From contig NZ_CP086615.1 in assembly GCF_020883455.1 (NCBI RefSeq), positions 3,650,501 through 3,714,500 of the forward strand: 64,000 nt of DNA, in the 5' to 3' direction. Below the pieces are notes generated by a model. That model was not told the origin of the DNA. It ran no database searches and was given only the letters and a program-made list of their open reading frames with translations. Positions 29,101 to 36,688 of this stretch are shown piece by piece. A program made the translations under genes and the position numbers. Each line of letters opens with the position of its first letter. The first letter of the stretch is position 1. Source of the DNA: Spiribacter halobius. GTDB taxonomy: Bacteria; Pseudomonadota; Gammaproteobacteria; Nitrococcales; Nitrococcaceae.

Positions 29101-32100
29101 GCTTCGAGCCCTTGCGCACTGCACGGCGCAACGCAGTCCGAACCCGCCGCCGCAGAAGGGCACTTCCCGGCCACCATTTCGAATCAGCCTCTTCCCAGAA
29201 TGCCTGGAGCTCCTCGACCGGGAGCGTGGACAGGGCGTCGGGGATATATGCGCAAGAGAGCCTCGCGACCGCCTCTGCACGCGCCTCAAGTAGCTCGACA
29301 CCCTCCTGGAGGCGCGACAGTCGCTTCGGCCCCTGTGCCTCTAAGGCAAAGCCATAGTCTTCGCCATACGCCTGCGGCAGGAGCGAGCCGAGGCGCGTGA
29401 GCGCGTCGAGCCGATCCTGGGTCATCGCTCTGGCAGGCAACCCGCAGGCAGCTTCAAACGCCTGCGCCCGCCGCGCACAAGTGGTCACAGCCGGCAACGC
29501 CTGCTTCGCGCCGTCGATCAACTCCCGCTGCCAGGTCGGTGACCAGTCGGCGGCCGCCACCCCGGCGAATGGGCTCTCCGCGATGCTGCCAAGTGCCGCG
29601 CTATCGAGATCGATGCGGGCAGCGACGTCCCTCAGCCCTTCGAGGGCCTCCCGGTCATGCGCCTCCGGCGAGGACCACTCGAGGGAAACCACGGGTACAT
29701 CACGCCCGGCAATGACCTTGCCAATCGCGTAGTGGGGCGTGAGGCCGTTCGGGAATTCCTGGTGCAGGTGCTGTACGAAGGCGTTGAGCTTCTCCCGTAG
29801 CCTTGCAAGACGCCGTGCCTCACGCTCCCAGCGCTCGGCGTCAACATCCGCGCGCGCATCCCACGCCTTTCGCAGCTGCTCGAGCACATCGAGCTTGCGT
29901 GCCTTGCTCGAGTGCAACTCGAGGCAGAAGGAATCGAGCCCCACATCGCGCAGGCGCCGATAGACGACCTCGAGCGCGGCGGTCTTCTCCGAGACGAACA
30001 GCACCGTCCGTCCCTCCGTGACGCACTGGGCGATCATGTTCGAAATGGTTTGGGATTTGCCCGTGCCCGGAGGCCCTTCGAGGACGAAATCCTTGCCCTC
30101 CGCGGCGGCCATGACTGCGGCAAGCTGGGAGGAGTCGGCCGGCAACGGCGTGAAGGTGCGCTGCGGGGGGTAGGCCTCGTCGAGCTCGCGCGGTTTCGGG
30201 AAGGGAATCTCCGAGGGGTAGACCTCCTTCGGGCTCTCGATCAAGTGCCGAACGACCGGGTTCTCTTTCAGGATCTCCGTGCGATCGACCAGATCCTTCC
30301 ACATCAGGTACTTCGCAAAGGAGAACGTGGAGAGCGTCACCTCCTCGACGACCTCCCAGCCTTCCTGCTCGCGAATCGCGCGGGTCATGGCCTGCCAGAT
30401 GGCGCGGACATCGACGCCGTGCTCATCGGTGGGCAGGGGGCCGATCAGCTCGGGCACCTTTAGCCCGAAGTCCTGCTCGAGCATCTGCAGCAGGGTCGGA
30501 TTCACGCGTGGCTCATCGTCGTGCAGCACAAGCCGCATGCCCGCGCGCACGCTCCGCCGCTCAAGCCGGACGGGGACAAGGACCAGCGGTGCGCGGTGGC
30601 GCCGTTCTTCCTTGCCATCACCCTTGCGCCAGGCAAGGAAGCCAAACGCGAGGAATAGCGTGTTTGCGCCGCCCTCCTGGAGGGATGCGCGGGCCGCGCG
30701 GAATAGCTCGACAAGCCGTCGGTCTAGCTCATCAGGGGCCAGGTCGACGACGACCTCGCGCCGTCGCAGCGCCTCGAGCGCGTAGGCCTCCTCGGCATCC
30801 TCGTTGTGCTCCTGGCGGTGGAGCTCGGCCGAGCGGCCCTGCTGCTCGTCCATCATCTTCGGGGAGGACACGATCCGGATCTTCTGGTTGTCGGCCAGTA
30901 AATCCTCGAGCAGCCCCGGATCCGGACAGCGGATCGAGACCGAGCGCTTCGACGGGCGGAAGTTCAGCAATCGGTTGCGCAGCGAAAGATCAAGGAGCTT
31001 CCGCTGCCAGCGGTCGAGCCGGGTGACCGGGGTGTCCTCGACTTCGGGTTCCGTAGCAGAGACAGCGTCGGGGATGTCATCGAAGGCTTCGACATCGAGC
31101 CCCGCGTTCGCCTTCTCTTGAGCGCCCGCGCCCGGATCCAGTTGCGTTGGTTCGCGCCCCGTCGGGATGGGCCGGATCCGCTGCATCCGTGCCCGCCTAA
31201 CATCGACGGCCAGCTCAAACTGATCGTCACGCTCCTCGCCAAGCGCCTCCTGCGCCTGCTTCATGGCCACCTTGAACGCTGGTGGATGCGCCTGGGTCAC
31301 CAGGGTCGTCTCAAAGAAGATCGCCTCACGGAGCTGGAGGCGCTTGCGAAGGCTTGTGACGTCATCCACGAGCACGCTCGCGAACTGCTCGTCCTGCAAC
31401 CAGCAGCCGACAAAGCTGTGGCCGCGGGTGAACACGATGATGGGATGCAGCCCGGCCTGCTCTAGGCAGCTTGCGAACAGCACCGTCAGGTCGAGGCAAG
31501 TCGCAAGTCCGGACTCGAGGATATGCGACGGTGTGCGAATCTTCTGGCCGTTACGCTCGAAACTCGCCGGCGGGCTCGCGTAACTGATGCCAAGCGATCC
31601 GATACTCGCCCAGATGGCGGATATCAGGTAAGCAACCCTCTGAGGGCTTCCTGACTGGTAGCCGTCGAGCCCGGAGGGCATCTGAGCGCGTTGAAGATGC
31701 TCGGAGGCCGCCTTCAGGATTCGCTCGACGGCCGCGTCGTTCGGGGTCACGAACGCCGCGATCATCTCCGGCATGTAGGCCGCACCGCCCCATTCCATAC
31801 GCGCGAGCAGCTCTACGGGCTTCTCCGTGCGGGTAAGCTCTTCGTCTCCCGCAAGAACGCGAAGCCTGACCAGGCCAGTCACCGCCTCCGTCAGCTGCCA
31901 GAGCAGCCCCGGGTCGAGCGCAACCCGCCTGTCGTTCAGATGCACCTGGTCGCCCGGCGCAAGCCGGTCTACCACCCACGTACGTGTCGTAACGAACGCC
32001 GGTTCCGAGGAAATCTCGACGGTCAGGTTCTCGAGCGCTTGGCTGCCGTCGTTGCGAACCGCAAGGTCGCGAAGGATGGGGACATTATTCTGCTGGCAGG

Positions 32101-32167
32101 CGAAATTGACGTGTTCCGCGGTAACCGAGAGGACTGCGACATCATCCGTACCGTCCCTGGACTCCAT
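26186..32167 (-). CDS. Giant transglutaminase-like/SF1 helicase/PD-(D/E)XK nuclease protein (DUF4011-DUF3320 architecture)
   Basis: The 1993-residue protein has several domains. Residues 1-130 are beta-rich. A transglutaminase-like fold follows with Cys224 (GLATCLDLTVLFASCLEQAG), His250 (TRGHSFVGCW) and Asp269. An SF1 (Dna2/Upf1-like) helicase has Walker A GPPGTGKSQTISN near 698, DEAS (VIFDEASQIPVWDA) near 1334, GDPKQLPPT and the late motif LNVAVTRAREELRVF. A Vsr/PD-(D/E)XK nuclease lies near 1640-1710 (FRVDLGVV, VECDGATYH), and a DUF3320 tail follows (YNPILKRLIEAVVEAEGPI). Large DUF4011/DUF3320 helicase-nucleases are common in defence islands. The ATG at 32167 is chosen because AGGGGG lies just upstream; the frame extends to 32200 with only a TTG. 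It is convergent with the ubiquitin-like operon and has no partner gene. Confidence 0.85.
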   Translation of the reverse strand: MESRDGTDDVAVLSVTAEHVNFACQQNNVPILRDLAVRNDGSQALENLTVEISSEPAFVTTRTWVVDRLAPGDQVHLNDRRVALDPGLLWQLTEAVTGLVRLRVLAGDEELTRTEKPVELLARMEWGGAAYMPEMIAAFVTPNDAAVERILKAASEHLQRAQMPSGLDGYQSGSPQRVAYLISAIWASIGSLGISYASPPASFERNGQKIRTPSHILESGLATCLDLTVLFASCLEQAGLHPIIVFTRGHSFVGCWLQDEQFASVLVDDVTSLRKRLQLREAIFFETTLVTQAHPPAFKVAMKQAQEALGEERDDQFELAVDVRRARMQRIRPIPTGREPTQLDPGAGAQEKANAGLDVEAFDDIPDAVSATEPEVEDTPVTRLDRWQRKLLDLSLRNRLLNFRPSKRSVSIRCPDPGLLEDLLADNQKIRIVSSPKMMDEQQGRSAELHRQEHNEDAEEAYALEALRRREVVVDLAPDELDRRLVELFRAARASLQEGGANTLFLAFGFLAWRKGDGKEERRHRAPLVLVPVRLERRSVRAGMRLVLHDDEPRVNPTLLQMLEQDFGLKVPELIGPLPTDEHGVDVRAIWQAMTRAIREQEGWEVVEEVTLSTFSFAKYLMWKDLVDRTEILKENPVVRHLIESPKEVYPSEIPFPKPRELDEAYPPQRTFTPLPADSSQLAAVMAAAEGKDFVLEGPPGTGKSQTISNMIAQCVTEGRTVLFVSEKTAALEVVYRRLRDVGLDSFCLELHSSKARKLDVLEQLRKAWDARADVDAERWEREARRLARLREKLNAFVQHLHQEFPNGLTPHYAIGKVIAGRDVPVVSLEWSSPEAHDREALEGLRDVAARIDLDSAALGSIAESPFAGVAAADWSPTWQRELIDGAKQALPAVTTCARRAQAFEAACGLPARAMTQDRLDALTRLGSLLPQAYGEDYGFALEAQGPKRLSRLQEGVELLEARAEAVARLSCAYIPDALSTLPVEELQAFWEEADSKWWPGSALLRRRVRTALRRAVRKGSKPNASVDLPVLAEIQRLDAALAEYESLASDTNGLWAGLNTPVDAVRGTLELLSQLRATIGTLAATPDDLMDTQAAVRRLLTDGNALLAADGSVGRAAEALLSARKTLDEHLQALAARAGSTVDDLAPREADDWPKSLADKLSRWVAEENTLRAWCAWRRVRDEALAKGLAPLVRAVENGAVETGAVSETLEVNYCRWWINSVVDRDEVLRSFVPAEHEHTISEFARLDEEFTRLTQAYIRAKLSGELPTKGEVTRNSEWGVLKRELEKKRRHKPLRQLVEEMPTALTRLTPCLLMSPLSIAQYLSPEQAQFDVVIFDEASQIPVWDAVGAIARGRQVVIVGDPKQLPPTTFFDRADDDEHEDEDVERDLESILDECMGANLPVERLNWHYRSRHESLIAFSNQRYYGGGLVTFPAPVTNDRAVSFHHVPDGVYQKGGARTNQEEARALVADVMRRIRNPDFAAKNLSIGVVTFNTEQQRLIEDLFDEERRNAPETEPWFADDALEPIMVKNLESVQGDERDIIYFSVTYGPDRQGRVSMNFGPLNRDGGERRLNVAVTRAREELRVFATLKAEQINLARTQAIGVRDFRHFLEYAERGPRALAEATHIPGGEFDSPFEQAVATALVERGWELHAQVGVSGFRVDLGVVHPDAPGIYLAGVECDGATYHRAATARDRDKLREAVLRGLGWEILRVWSTDWWVDAPGALETLDCRLTELLESSRAQRAAEAEAEAARQEADDTLAAETSADVDDESLDAEGHEAAEADEGVPEVEPVGRALYAEGPTSSGGPPQPGPDLFEEAGPIIRYRPCEMQAFQGELSAEQFYEPGYNPILKRLIEAVVEAEGPIRDELLVRRIARAHGFQRAGGRIRKRVMAFATRVGVQTKEAGSAFFWSPNAPPESWCWFREPEAGESRSVDDIAREELATLARHTRRQGLDGEAQIREMAAYCGIKRLSSTARARLLQACESDATE

Positions 32168-32498
32168 GCCGCCCCCTAGCAAAGCGTGACTGATTCGCAA
32201 GGTTGCCTCGCGCCGAGCGCGACCTGCAAGCCGCCATTACGGTCGACCGCTTAATGGGCGGCGGCTCAGCGGAGCCAGGGTACGACGGTTCAGCCCGATG
32301 CGCGTAGCGAAGTCCAATGGCGGTTACTACCTTTTGAATGGTTGCCGCGCGAGTTCGTGGTGATGAGCTCACCGGCGCCCCGCGCTTCGCACAGGCCTTG
32401 CCAAGGGCGCAGGCCACGGGGCGCTCTCCAAGGGAACGCCGCTGCCGAACGCTACGCGGAACGGCACCTTAGGAATTCGCAACCAGGGAGAGTCAGGA
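32168..32498. other. Promoter region between the helicase and BRCT genes
   Basis: About 330 bases between divergent genes, presumably carrying both promoters. No recognisable small gene or repeat is seen. A GGGAGAG ribosome binding site precedes the BRCT gene. Confidence 0.4.
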
Positions 32499-33129
32499 AT
32501 GGTTTCGATTGACCCCCACGGGCAGCCCGACGCTGCGATCAACTACAAGGCCAACCTCAAGAAGGCCACCGAATCTCTACTCGGACTTTGCCGCGGATTG
32601 CTGGCTGACCGGGTGCTGAGCGACTCGGAGATCGTGTTCCTGGACACCTGGCTGAAGGACAACGGGGTTGTTGAGGACCAGTGGCCCGGGTCGGTGATCG
32701 CCAGGCGTGTACGCAATGTCCTCGCCGATGGCCGCATCACTGACGAGGAGCGTGACGATCTACAGGAGACACTCGAGGGAATTCTGGGCGGGGGGGTTCG
32801 ACGAGGGCGTGGCGTCCGGGTTGTCCACTCGGGCCGCCGCGCAAGCCGAGCGGGAGATCATGTTCGAGGGCCGGGCATTCTGTTTCACCGGGAAATTCCT
32901 GTTCGGACCGAGGCAGCGCTGCGAGGAAGCCGTCATGCGGCTCGGGGCGACCCCGATCCCGCGCGTCACGAAGCAGCTGGACTACCTGGTCATTGGCGGT
33001 CTCGCCAGCCGGGACTGGGCCCACACGAGTCATGGACGGAAGATCGAGAAGGCCATCGACCTTCGGGAAAAAGGTCATCAAGTCATTCTGCTTGAGGAGC
33101 GGGATTGGGCTGTCCACATCGATGCATGA
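32499..33129 (+). pseudogene. BRCT-domain protein gene split by a one-base frameshift in a G7 run
   Basis: The first frame (from ATG 32499) gives a helical, TerB-like N-terminus: LKKATESLLGLCRGLLADRV, LSDSEIVFLDTWLKDNG, VLADGRITDEERDDL. At the run of seven G at 32790-32796 the frame is lost. The next frame continues without a break as GFDEGVASGLSTRAAAQAER and then a BRCT domain (FEGRAFCFTGKFLFGP, RCEEAVMRLGA, LDYLVIGGLASRDWAHTSHGRKIEKA) to 33129. Removing one G would restore a protein of about 209 residues. BRCT domains of this type resemble those of NAD-dependent DNA ligase and exonuclease-associated proteins. The shift may be a true pseudogene, phase variation or a sequencing error. Confidence 0.75.
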
Positions 33130-33204
33130 TTAGTAACGAGACCCAGTGTAGCTAAATTTTATCAAATAATACGAATCAACCGAGGAACCGCATTCCCGTT
33201 TGTA

Positions 33205-33231
33205 TTGACAATCGCATAAAAACTCTATAAC
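33205..33231 (+). promoter_or_regulatory. Candidate promoter in an AT-rich pocket
   Basis: TTGACA (33205-33210) and TATAAC (33226-33231), spaced by 15 bases, lie in a stretch much richer in A and T than the surrounding DNA. It would drive a transcript with a leader of about 170 bases before the small ORF at 33411. The spacing is shorter than ideal. Confidence 0.45.
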
Positions 33232-33293
33232 CTCTCGAAATCATCAACGCACGCACGCTTCTGTTTGTGTGTGGCCTCCAGTTTGTGGGGGGT

Positions 33294-33312
33294 GAGGGTT
33301 CGAATCCCTTGG
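33294..33312 (+). other. tRNA T-arm-like fragment
   Basis: GAGGGTTCGAATCCCTTGG has the stem and TTCGAAT loop of a tRNA T-arm, but no anticodon or D-arm precedes it and the acceptor side is not matched. It may be the relic of an integration site at a tRNA 3' end, or a chance match. Confidence 0.3.
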
Positions 33313-33410
33313 CTGTTAGCTTGATTTCCGCAATAGCGATTGTGCTGTTATTGGTTCAGGAACCTTCTTCAGTTATTGTTTTTTGCGTAAATTTTAAAGG
33401 AGGTGATTGT

Positions 33411-33512
33411 ATGTTATTCAAGCTTACTGAATCCATTAAGACCTTAACTGCGAAACTTGCTAACGCCACGCTCGGTGCTCCCCCCGCCGATACATATCGA
33501 TCTGCCAGCTAG
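33411..33512 (+). CDS. Very small ORF (33 residues) with an extended Shine-Dalgarno sequence
   Basis: The peptide starts MLFKLTESIKTLTAKLANAT and ends GAPPADTYRSAS: an amphipathic helix followed by a proline-containing tail. AAAGGAGGTGAT, an 11-base complement to the 16S rRNA 3' end, sits at ideal distance (33397-33408). A candidate promoter lies at 33205-33231. I do not recognise the family. Ribosome binding of this strength is unlikely by chance and suggests a highly translated small protein or leader peptide. A longer frame from 33267 is open but has no ribosome site. Confidence 0.55.
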   Translation: MLFKLTESIKTLTAKLANATLGAPPADTYRSAS

Positions 33513-33658
33513 AGGTTTGCCAAGACGTTCTACTGGCCAGATACGAAATATCCAAATAATCGAATGGGCAGCCAGCCTGAGTGACTAAGGCGCCGGAATC
33601 AAAGAATAGTGGTTAGGCGGATAGGCCGCAGGCAGCGAGACCGCGGCCTGGCCTAGGG

Positions 33659-33986
33659 CAAGGCGTTCACGTAAAGTGTTGAAGCATGCCTGTCGTGGCG
33701 GCCGCGCTGATGGCGAATACGGGCGCCCCCATACCCAGTTGTGGCCGCGGCATGGCACGTCGATCCCGGGGCCGCTCCCTGGCGGGGCAGTCCACCACTC
33801 TTAAAGACGCCGCAGCTGCGCCGAGCCTGGCCACTGCAGGTAACCTCCATCCCATGCCCTGCTCACACAGGAACTCAGCCAGATTTTTGGCAGTACGCAC
33901 TGACCACCTGTGAGCGTAGGTGCCTGACAGGAACCGATTGCTCAGAACGCTCCCGGCCCTCATCAACACTTTACGTGAACGCCTTG
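33659..33986. repeat. 328-bp inverted-repeat element (MITE-like), copy 1
   Basis: The element begins CAAGGCGTTCACGTAAAGTG and ends with the reverse complement of the same 24-base terminal repeat. A second copy of the same length lies at 36358-36685 in direct orientation; I count seven mismatches between them. There is no transposase inside; short frames within it have no family resemblance. The terminal sequence reminds me of ISAs1-family ends, but that is from memory. The base stretch GGCCTAGGG lies immediately to its left (33650-33658). Confidence 0.85.
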
Positions 33987-34203
33987 GACCGAGATGGCCT
34001 ACCTTTTCATCTGGCACTTTTGGCTTGGCGTCCCCGGTGCCATAGACATGGCTGCTGTGGGCAATCTCCTGGTGGCCAGCGTATCCGATTCGCCGCCTCA
34101 CGGTCGCAGGAACTGATTGCATCGCGATGGTCTGCCGGACCTCGCGAGACATTTAGACCATATTGTGGATCTCCCCCATCAATCGGGTCATGGTCGAGAG
34201 TGT

Positions 34204-34691
34204 ATGAGCGGGCGGCACAGGGACTGGAGTGATGAGGAGGACAGCCTACTGTGCCGGCTCTACCCCGTTGAGGGGTCGGTGACGCACACTCGGCGACTCA
34301 ACCGGAGCCGGGCGGCGATCCAGCAGCGGGCGCTCGCCCTCGGCCTTGCCTGCCGTCGCCGCTATCGCGGTTGGACGCCGGAAGAGGATGCGCGGTTGCG
34401 ACGTCACTGGCCCGGCGCGGGCCGATGGGACAAGCGGCTACTGGAGCTACTCCCACGGCACAGCCAAGGTGCTATACAGGCCCGTGCGGCCATGCTCGGC
34501 CCCACACGCCGGCAGCCGCCGCGACGATACTGGAGCGCGGAGGACGACGAGATCCTCCGCCGACGCTACCCCGAGGAGGGGCCCTGCGACTCTCCGAGCG
34601 CCTGCCTCACCGCACCTACAAGGCGATCAAGGCCCGGGCGGCAGGCCTGGGATTGCGCTACCTCGCCCCCCGGGGGCGGAACTACCAGTGA
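34204..34691 (+). pseudogene. Three-repeat SANT/Myb-like protein gene, frameshifted in repeat 3
   Basis: Three repeats of about 55 residues follow each other: RDWSDEEDSLLCRLYPVEGS, RGWTPEEDARLRRHWPGAGR and RYWSAEDDEILRRRYPEEGP, each with W-x-x-E-(E/D)-D and a second half such as RSRAAIQQRALALGL. In the third repeat one base appears missing in the GGGGCCC run near 34579-34585. The downstream half (LSERLPHRTYKAIKARAAGLG) continues in another frame to the stop at 34689-34691. Restored, it would be about 162 residues. SANT-like domains bind DNA or proteins; bacterial versions are often mobile-element encoded. The gene sits in the cargo between the two MITE-like copies. The ATG at 34204 has only a weak ribosome site. 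Confidence 0.6.
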
Positions 34692-34873
34692 TCGCGCATC
34701 CCTTCTCAAGGCTATGCCAGGGGTTGTTGCCATGGCCGAGATCCGGGTGGCGTTCAAGGCGAATGGGGCACACCCTCCCCCAAACTGCACGACTGCGGGC
34801 AGTGTATTGCGTGCCAGATAATCCCGACTTTCCTAGACTGGGTCCGGGAGTGGATTAACGGGGGGTCACCGGG

Positions 34874-36253
34874 ATGTGGCACTTCAGCCGTGACGGGGTC
34901 AGCCGGGAAGGTCCGCTAGAGCTAGAGGAGCTCGCACGCCGACTTGTCGGCGAGCCGGATCTCGACAGCATCCGGGTCTGGCGACCGGGGCTGGAGGGCT
35001 GGGTGCGCGCGAGCGAGGTCGAGGAAATCACCCAGGCTATCGAGCCATTGCGCACACCGCCGCCTCTGCCCGGAGAGGAGTCTTCTTCGGTCGCGGATGG
35101 CACAGCGCATGTGGCGACTCCCACCGAGGATGCCGTCGCGGCGTCGTCAACCGCCGGCGTCTCCCATGGGGAGGGTGCTGTCGCGGATGCGGCAGCGCCC
35201 GAGGAGGCGGATGCCAGCACGCGTTGGGAGGTCGAACCGCCCCACCCCTGGCGTCGGTTCTTCGCCCGCATACTGGACCTCGCACTCTTCGGCGTAGCGG
35301 TCACCTGGCTGGTGGCCCTGACCGGCGTCGGTGCGGGGGCGGTGCTCTCGCTCTCCATGGCGATGGAGGGCAGCGAGGCGGCCGTCAATTTCGTGATCTC
35401 CGCGATCCTGATCGCGGCCTGGGTGCCGATCGAGGCGCTCATCCTGGCCGGCACGGCCAATACCCCGGGACGCTGGCTGATGGGGCTGCGCGTGGTGCGA
35501 TCGCCGGTGCGCCTGCACGCCCCCGAGGGGCTCGATGCCGAGACGGCCCTGAAGCGCAGTGCGCTTGTCTGGATCTACGGCATGGGCGCGGGCCTCCCGC
35601 TGATCCAGCAGCTGCTCATGATCCTGCACCTGATGGGGGTCTACCGAGGCGAGCCTCGGTTCTGGGACGAGAGTGCGGGCACGGTCGTGATTGCCCGCCC
35701 CCGCAACGGCTTCCAGAACATGGGCTATGGGCTCGCCGTGGCGCTGGTGTTCGTGACCATCGCCGGGCTCAACCAGCTTGCCATGCTGCCGCTGGAGCGC
35801 CAGTTCGCCGCCGTTTATACCGAATCCGGCTCCCTCGGTGACACCAACCAGTCAGCCGCTGATCCCGCGCCCGAGGTGAGTCCTGCCGTGCCCGGCGCCA
35901 CCCCGGTATTCGCTGTCAATCGCTGCGAGGAAGCCCTTGAGTTCGTGGTGCAGTTCCGAACCGGAGAGGAGCGCTTCCTGGCCGGCTGGTACCAGATTGA
36001 ACCCAACGATCGCTACTCGATCGTCGAGAGCGAGGGGCTACCGGTGGCCCACGTCTATCTCTCCTACACCGACGGCGCCGTGTGGCCGGCAGCGGCAGAG
36101 GCCGACACCATCACGCGCCGTGTGGTCAACGACGCTTTCGAGTACATCGACGATGAGTCCCCCGGCGACGAGGGGTTCCGGATCCGCCTCGGGCGCGTCG
36201 AGCTCGAGCGGGCCGGTGATCGCTATCAGCTGCCGCTACCCTGCAGCCCGTAG
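34874..36253 (+). CDS. GYF-like/RDD membrane protein
   Basis: The 459-residue protein starts with a GYF_2-like domain (MWHFSRDGVSREGPLELEEL, then RVWRPGLEGWVRASEV). An acidic, Ala-rich linker follows (70-115), then an RDD domain with three or more membrane spans: PWRRFFARILDLALFGVAV at 122-140, with TANTPGRWLMGLRVV and LLMILHLMGVYRGEPRFWDE. A further span (GYGLAVALVFVTIAGLNQLA) leads to a periplasmic domain with FVVQFRTGEERFLAGWYQI that resembles DUF1036-type folds. RDD proteins are thought to be small transporters or accessory membrane proteins; the role is unknown. It is cargo between the two 328-bp elements. Confidence 0.75.
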   Translation: MWHFSRDGVSREGPLELEELARRLVGEPDLDSIRVWRPGLEGWVRASEVEEITQAIEPLRTPPPLPGEESSSVADGTAHVATPTEDAVAASSTAGVSHGEGAVADAAAPEEADASTRWEVEPPHPWRRFFARILDLALFGVAVTWLVALTGVGAGAVLSLSMAMEGSEAAVNFVISAILIAAWVPIEALILAGTANTPGRWLMGLRVVRSPVRLHAPEGLDAETALKRSALVWIYGMGAGLPLIQQLLMILHLMGVYRGEPRFWDESAGTVVIARPRNGFQNMGYGLAVALVFVTIAGLNQLAMLPLERQFAAVYTESGSLGDTNQSAADPAPEVSPAVPGATPVFAVNRCEEALEFVVQFRTGEERFLAGWYQIEPNDRYSIVESEGLPVAHVYLSYTDGAVWPAAAEADTITRRVVNDAFEYIDDESPGDEGFRIRLGRVELERAGDRYQLPLPCSP

Positions 36254-36357
36254 CGCCCGACCTCTCCGCGGACGGTGCGCCAGGGCGGGATCCCTCGGGA
36301 CCGCCCCCGAATGCCTTCACGCGCGCCTCGCCGTCCTCCAGCCGCCCCGACAGAATC

Positions 36358-36685
36358 CAAGGCGTTCACGTAAAGTGTTGAAGCATGCCTGTAGTGGCGG
36401 CCGCTCTGATGGCGAATACGGGCGCCCCCATACCCAGTTGCGGCCGCGGCATGGCACGTCGATCCCGGGGCCGCTCCCTGGCGGGGCAGTCCACCACTCT
36501 TAAAGACGCCGCAGCTGCGCCGAGCCTGGCCACTGCAGGTAACCTCCATCCCATGCCCTGCTCACACAGGAACTCAGCCAGATTTTTGGCAGTATCCACT
36601 GACCACCTGTGAGCATAGGTGCCTGACAGGAACCGATTGCTCAGAACGCTCCCGGCCCTAATCAACACTTTACGTGAACGCCTTG
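36358..36685. repeat. 328-bp inverted-repeat element (MITE-like), copy 2
   Basis: Same length, ends and orientation as the copy at 33659-33986. The base stretch GACCTAGGG follows it (36686-36694), differing by one base from the GGCCTAGGG on the outer side of copy 1. The inner flanks of the two copies do not match. This pattern suggests that both copies plus the 2.4 kb between them moved as one unit, leaving a target duplication of about nine bases. Confidence 0.85.
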
Positions 36686-36688
36686 GAC

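Noticed and set aside
33686-33913. 75-codon frames inside each 328-bp repeat
   Set aside because: No resemblance to transposase, and the same frame in both copies simply follows from their near-identity; the element looks non-autonomous.
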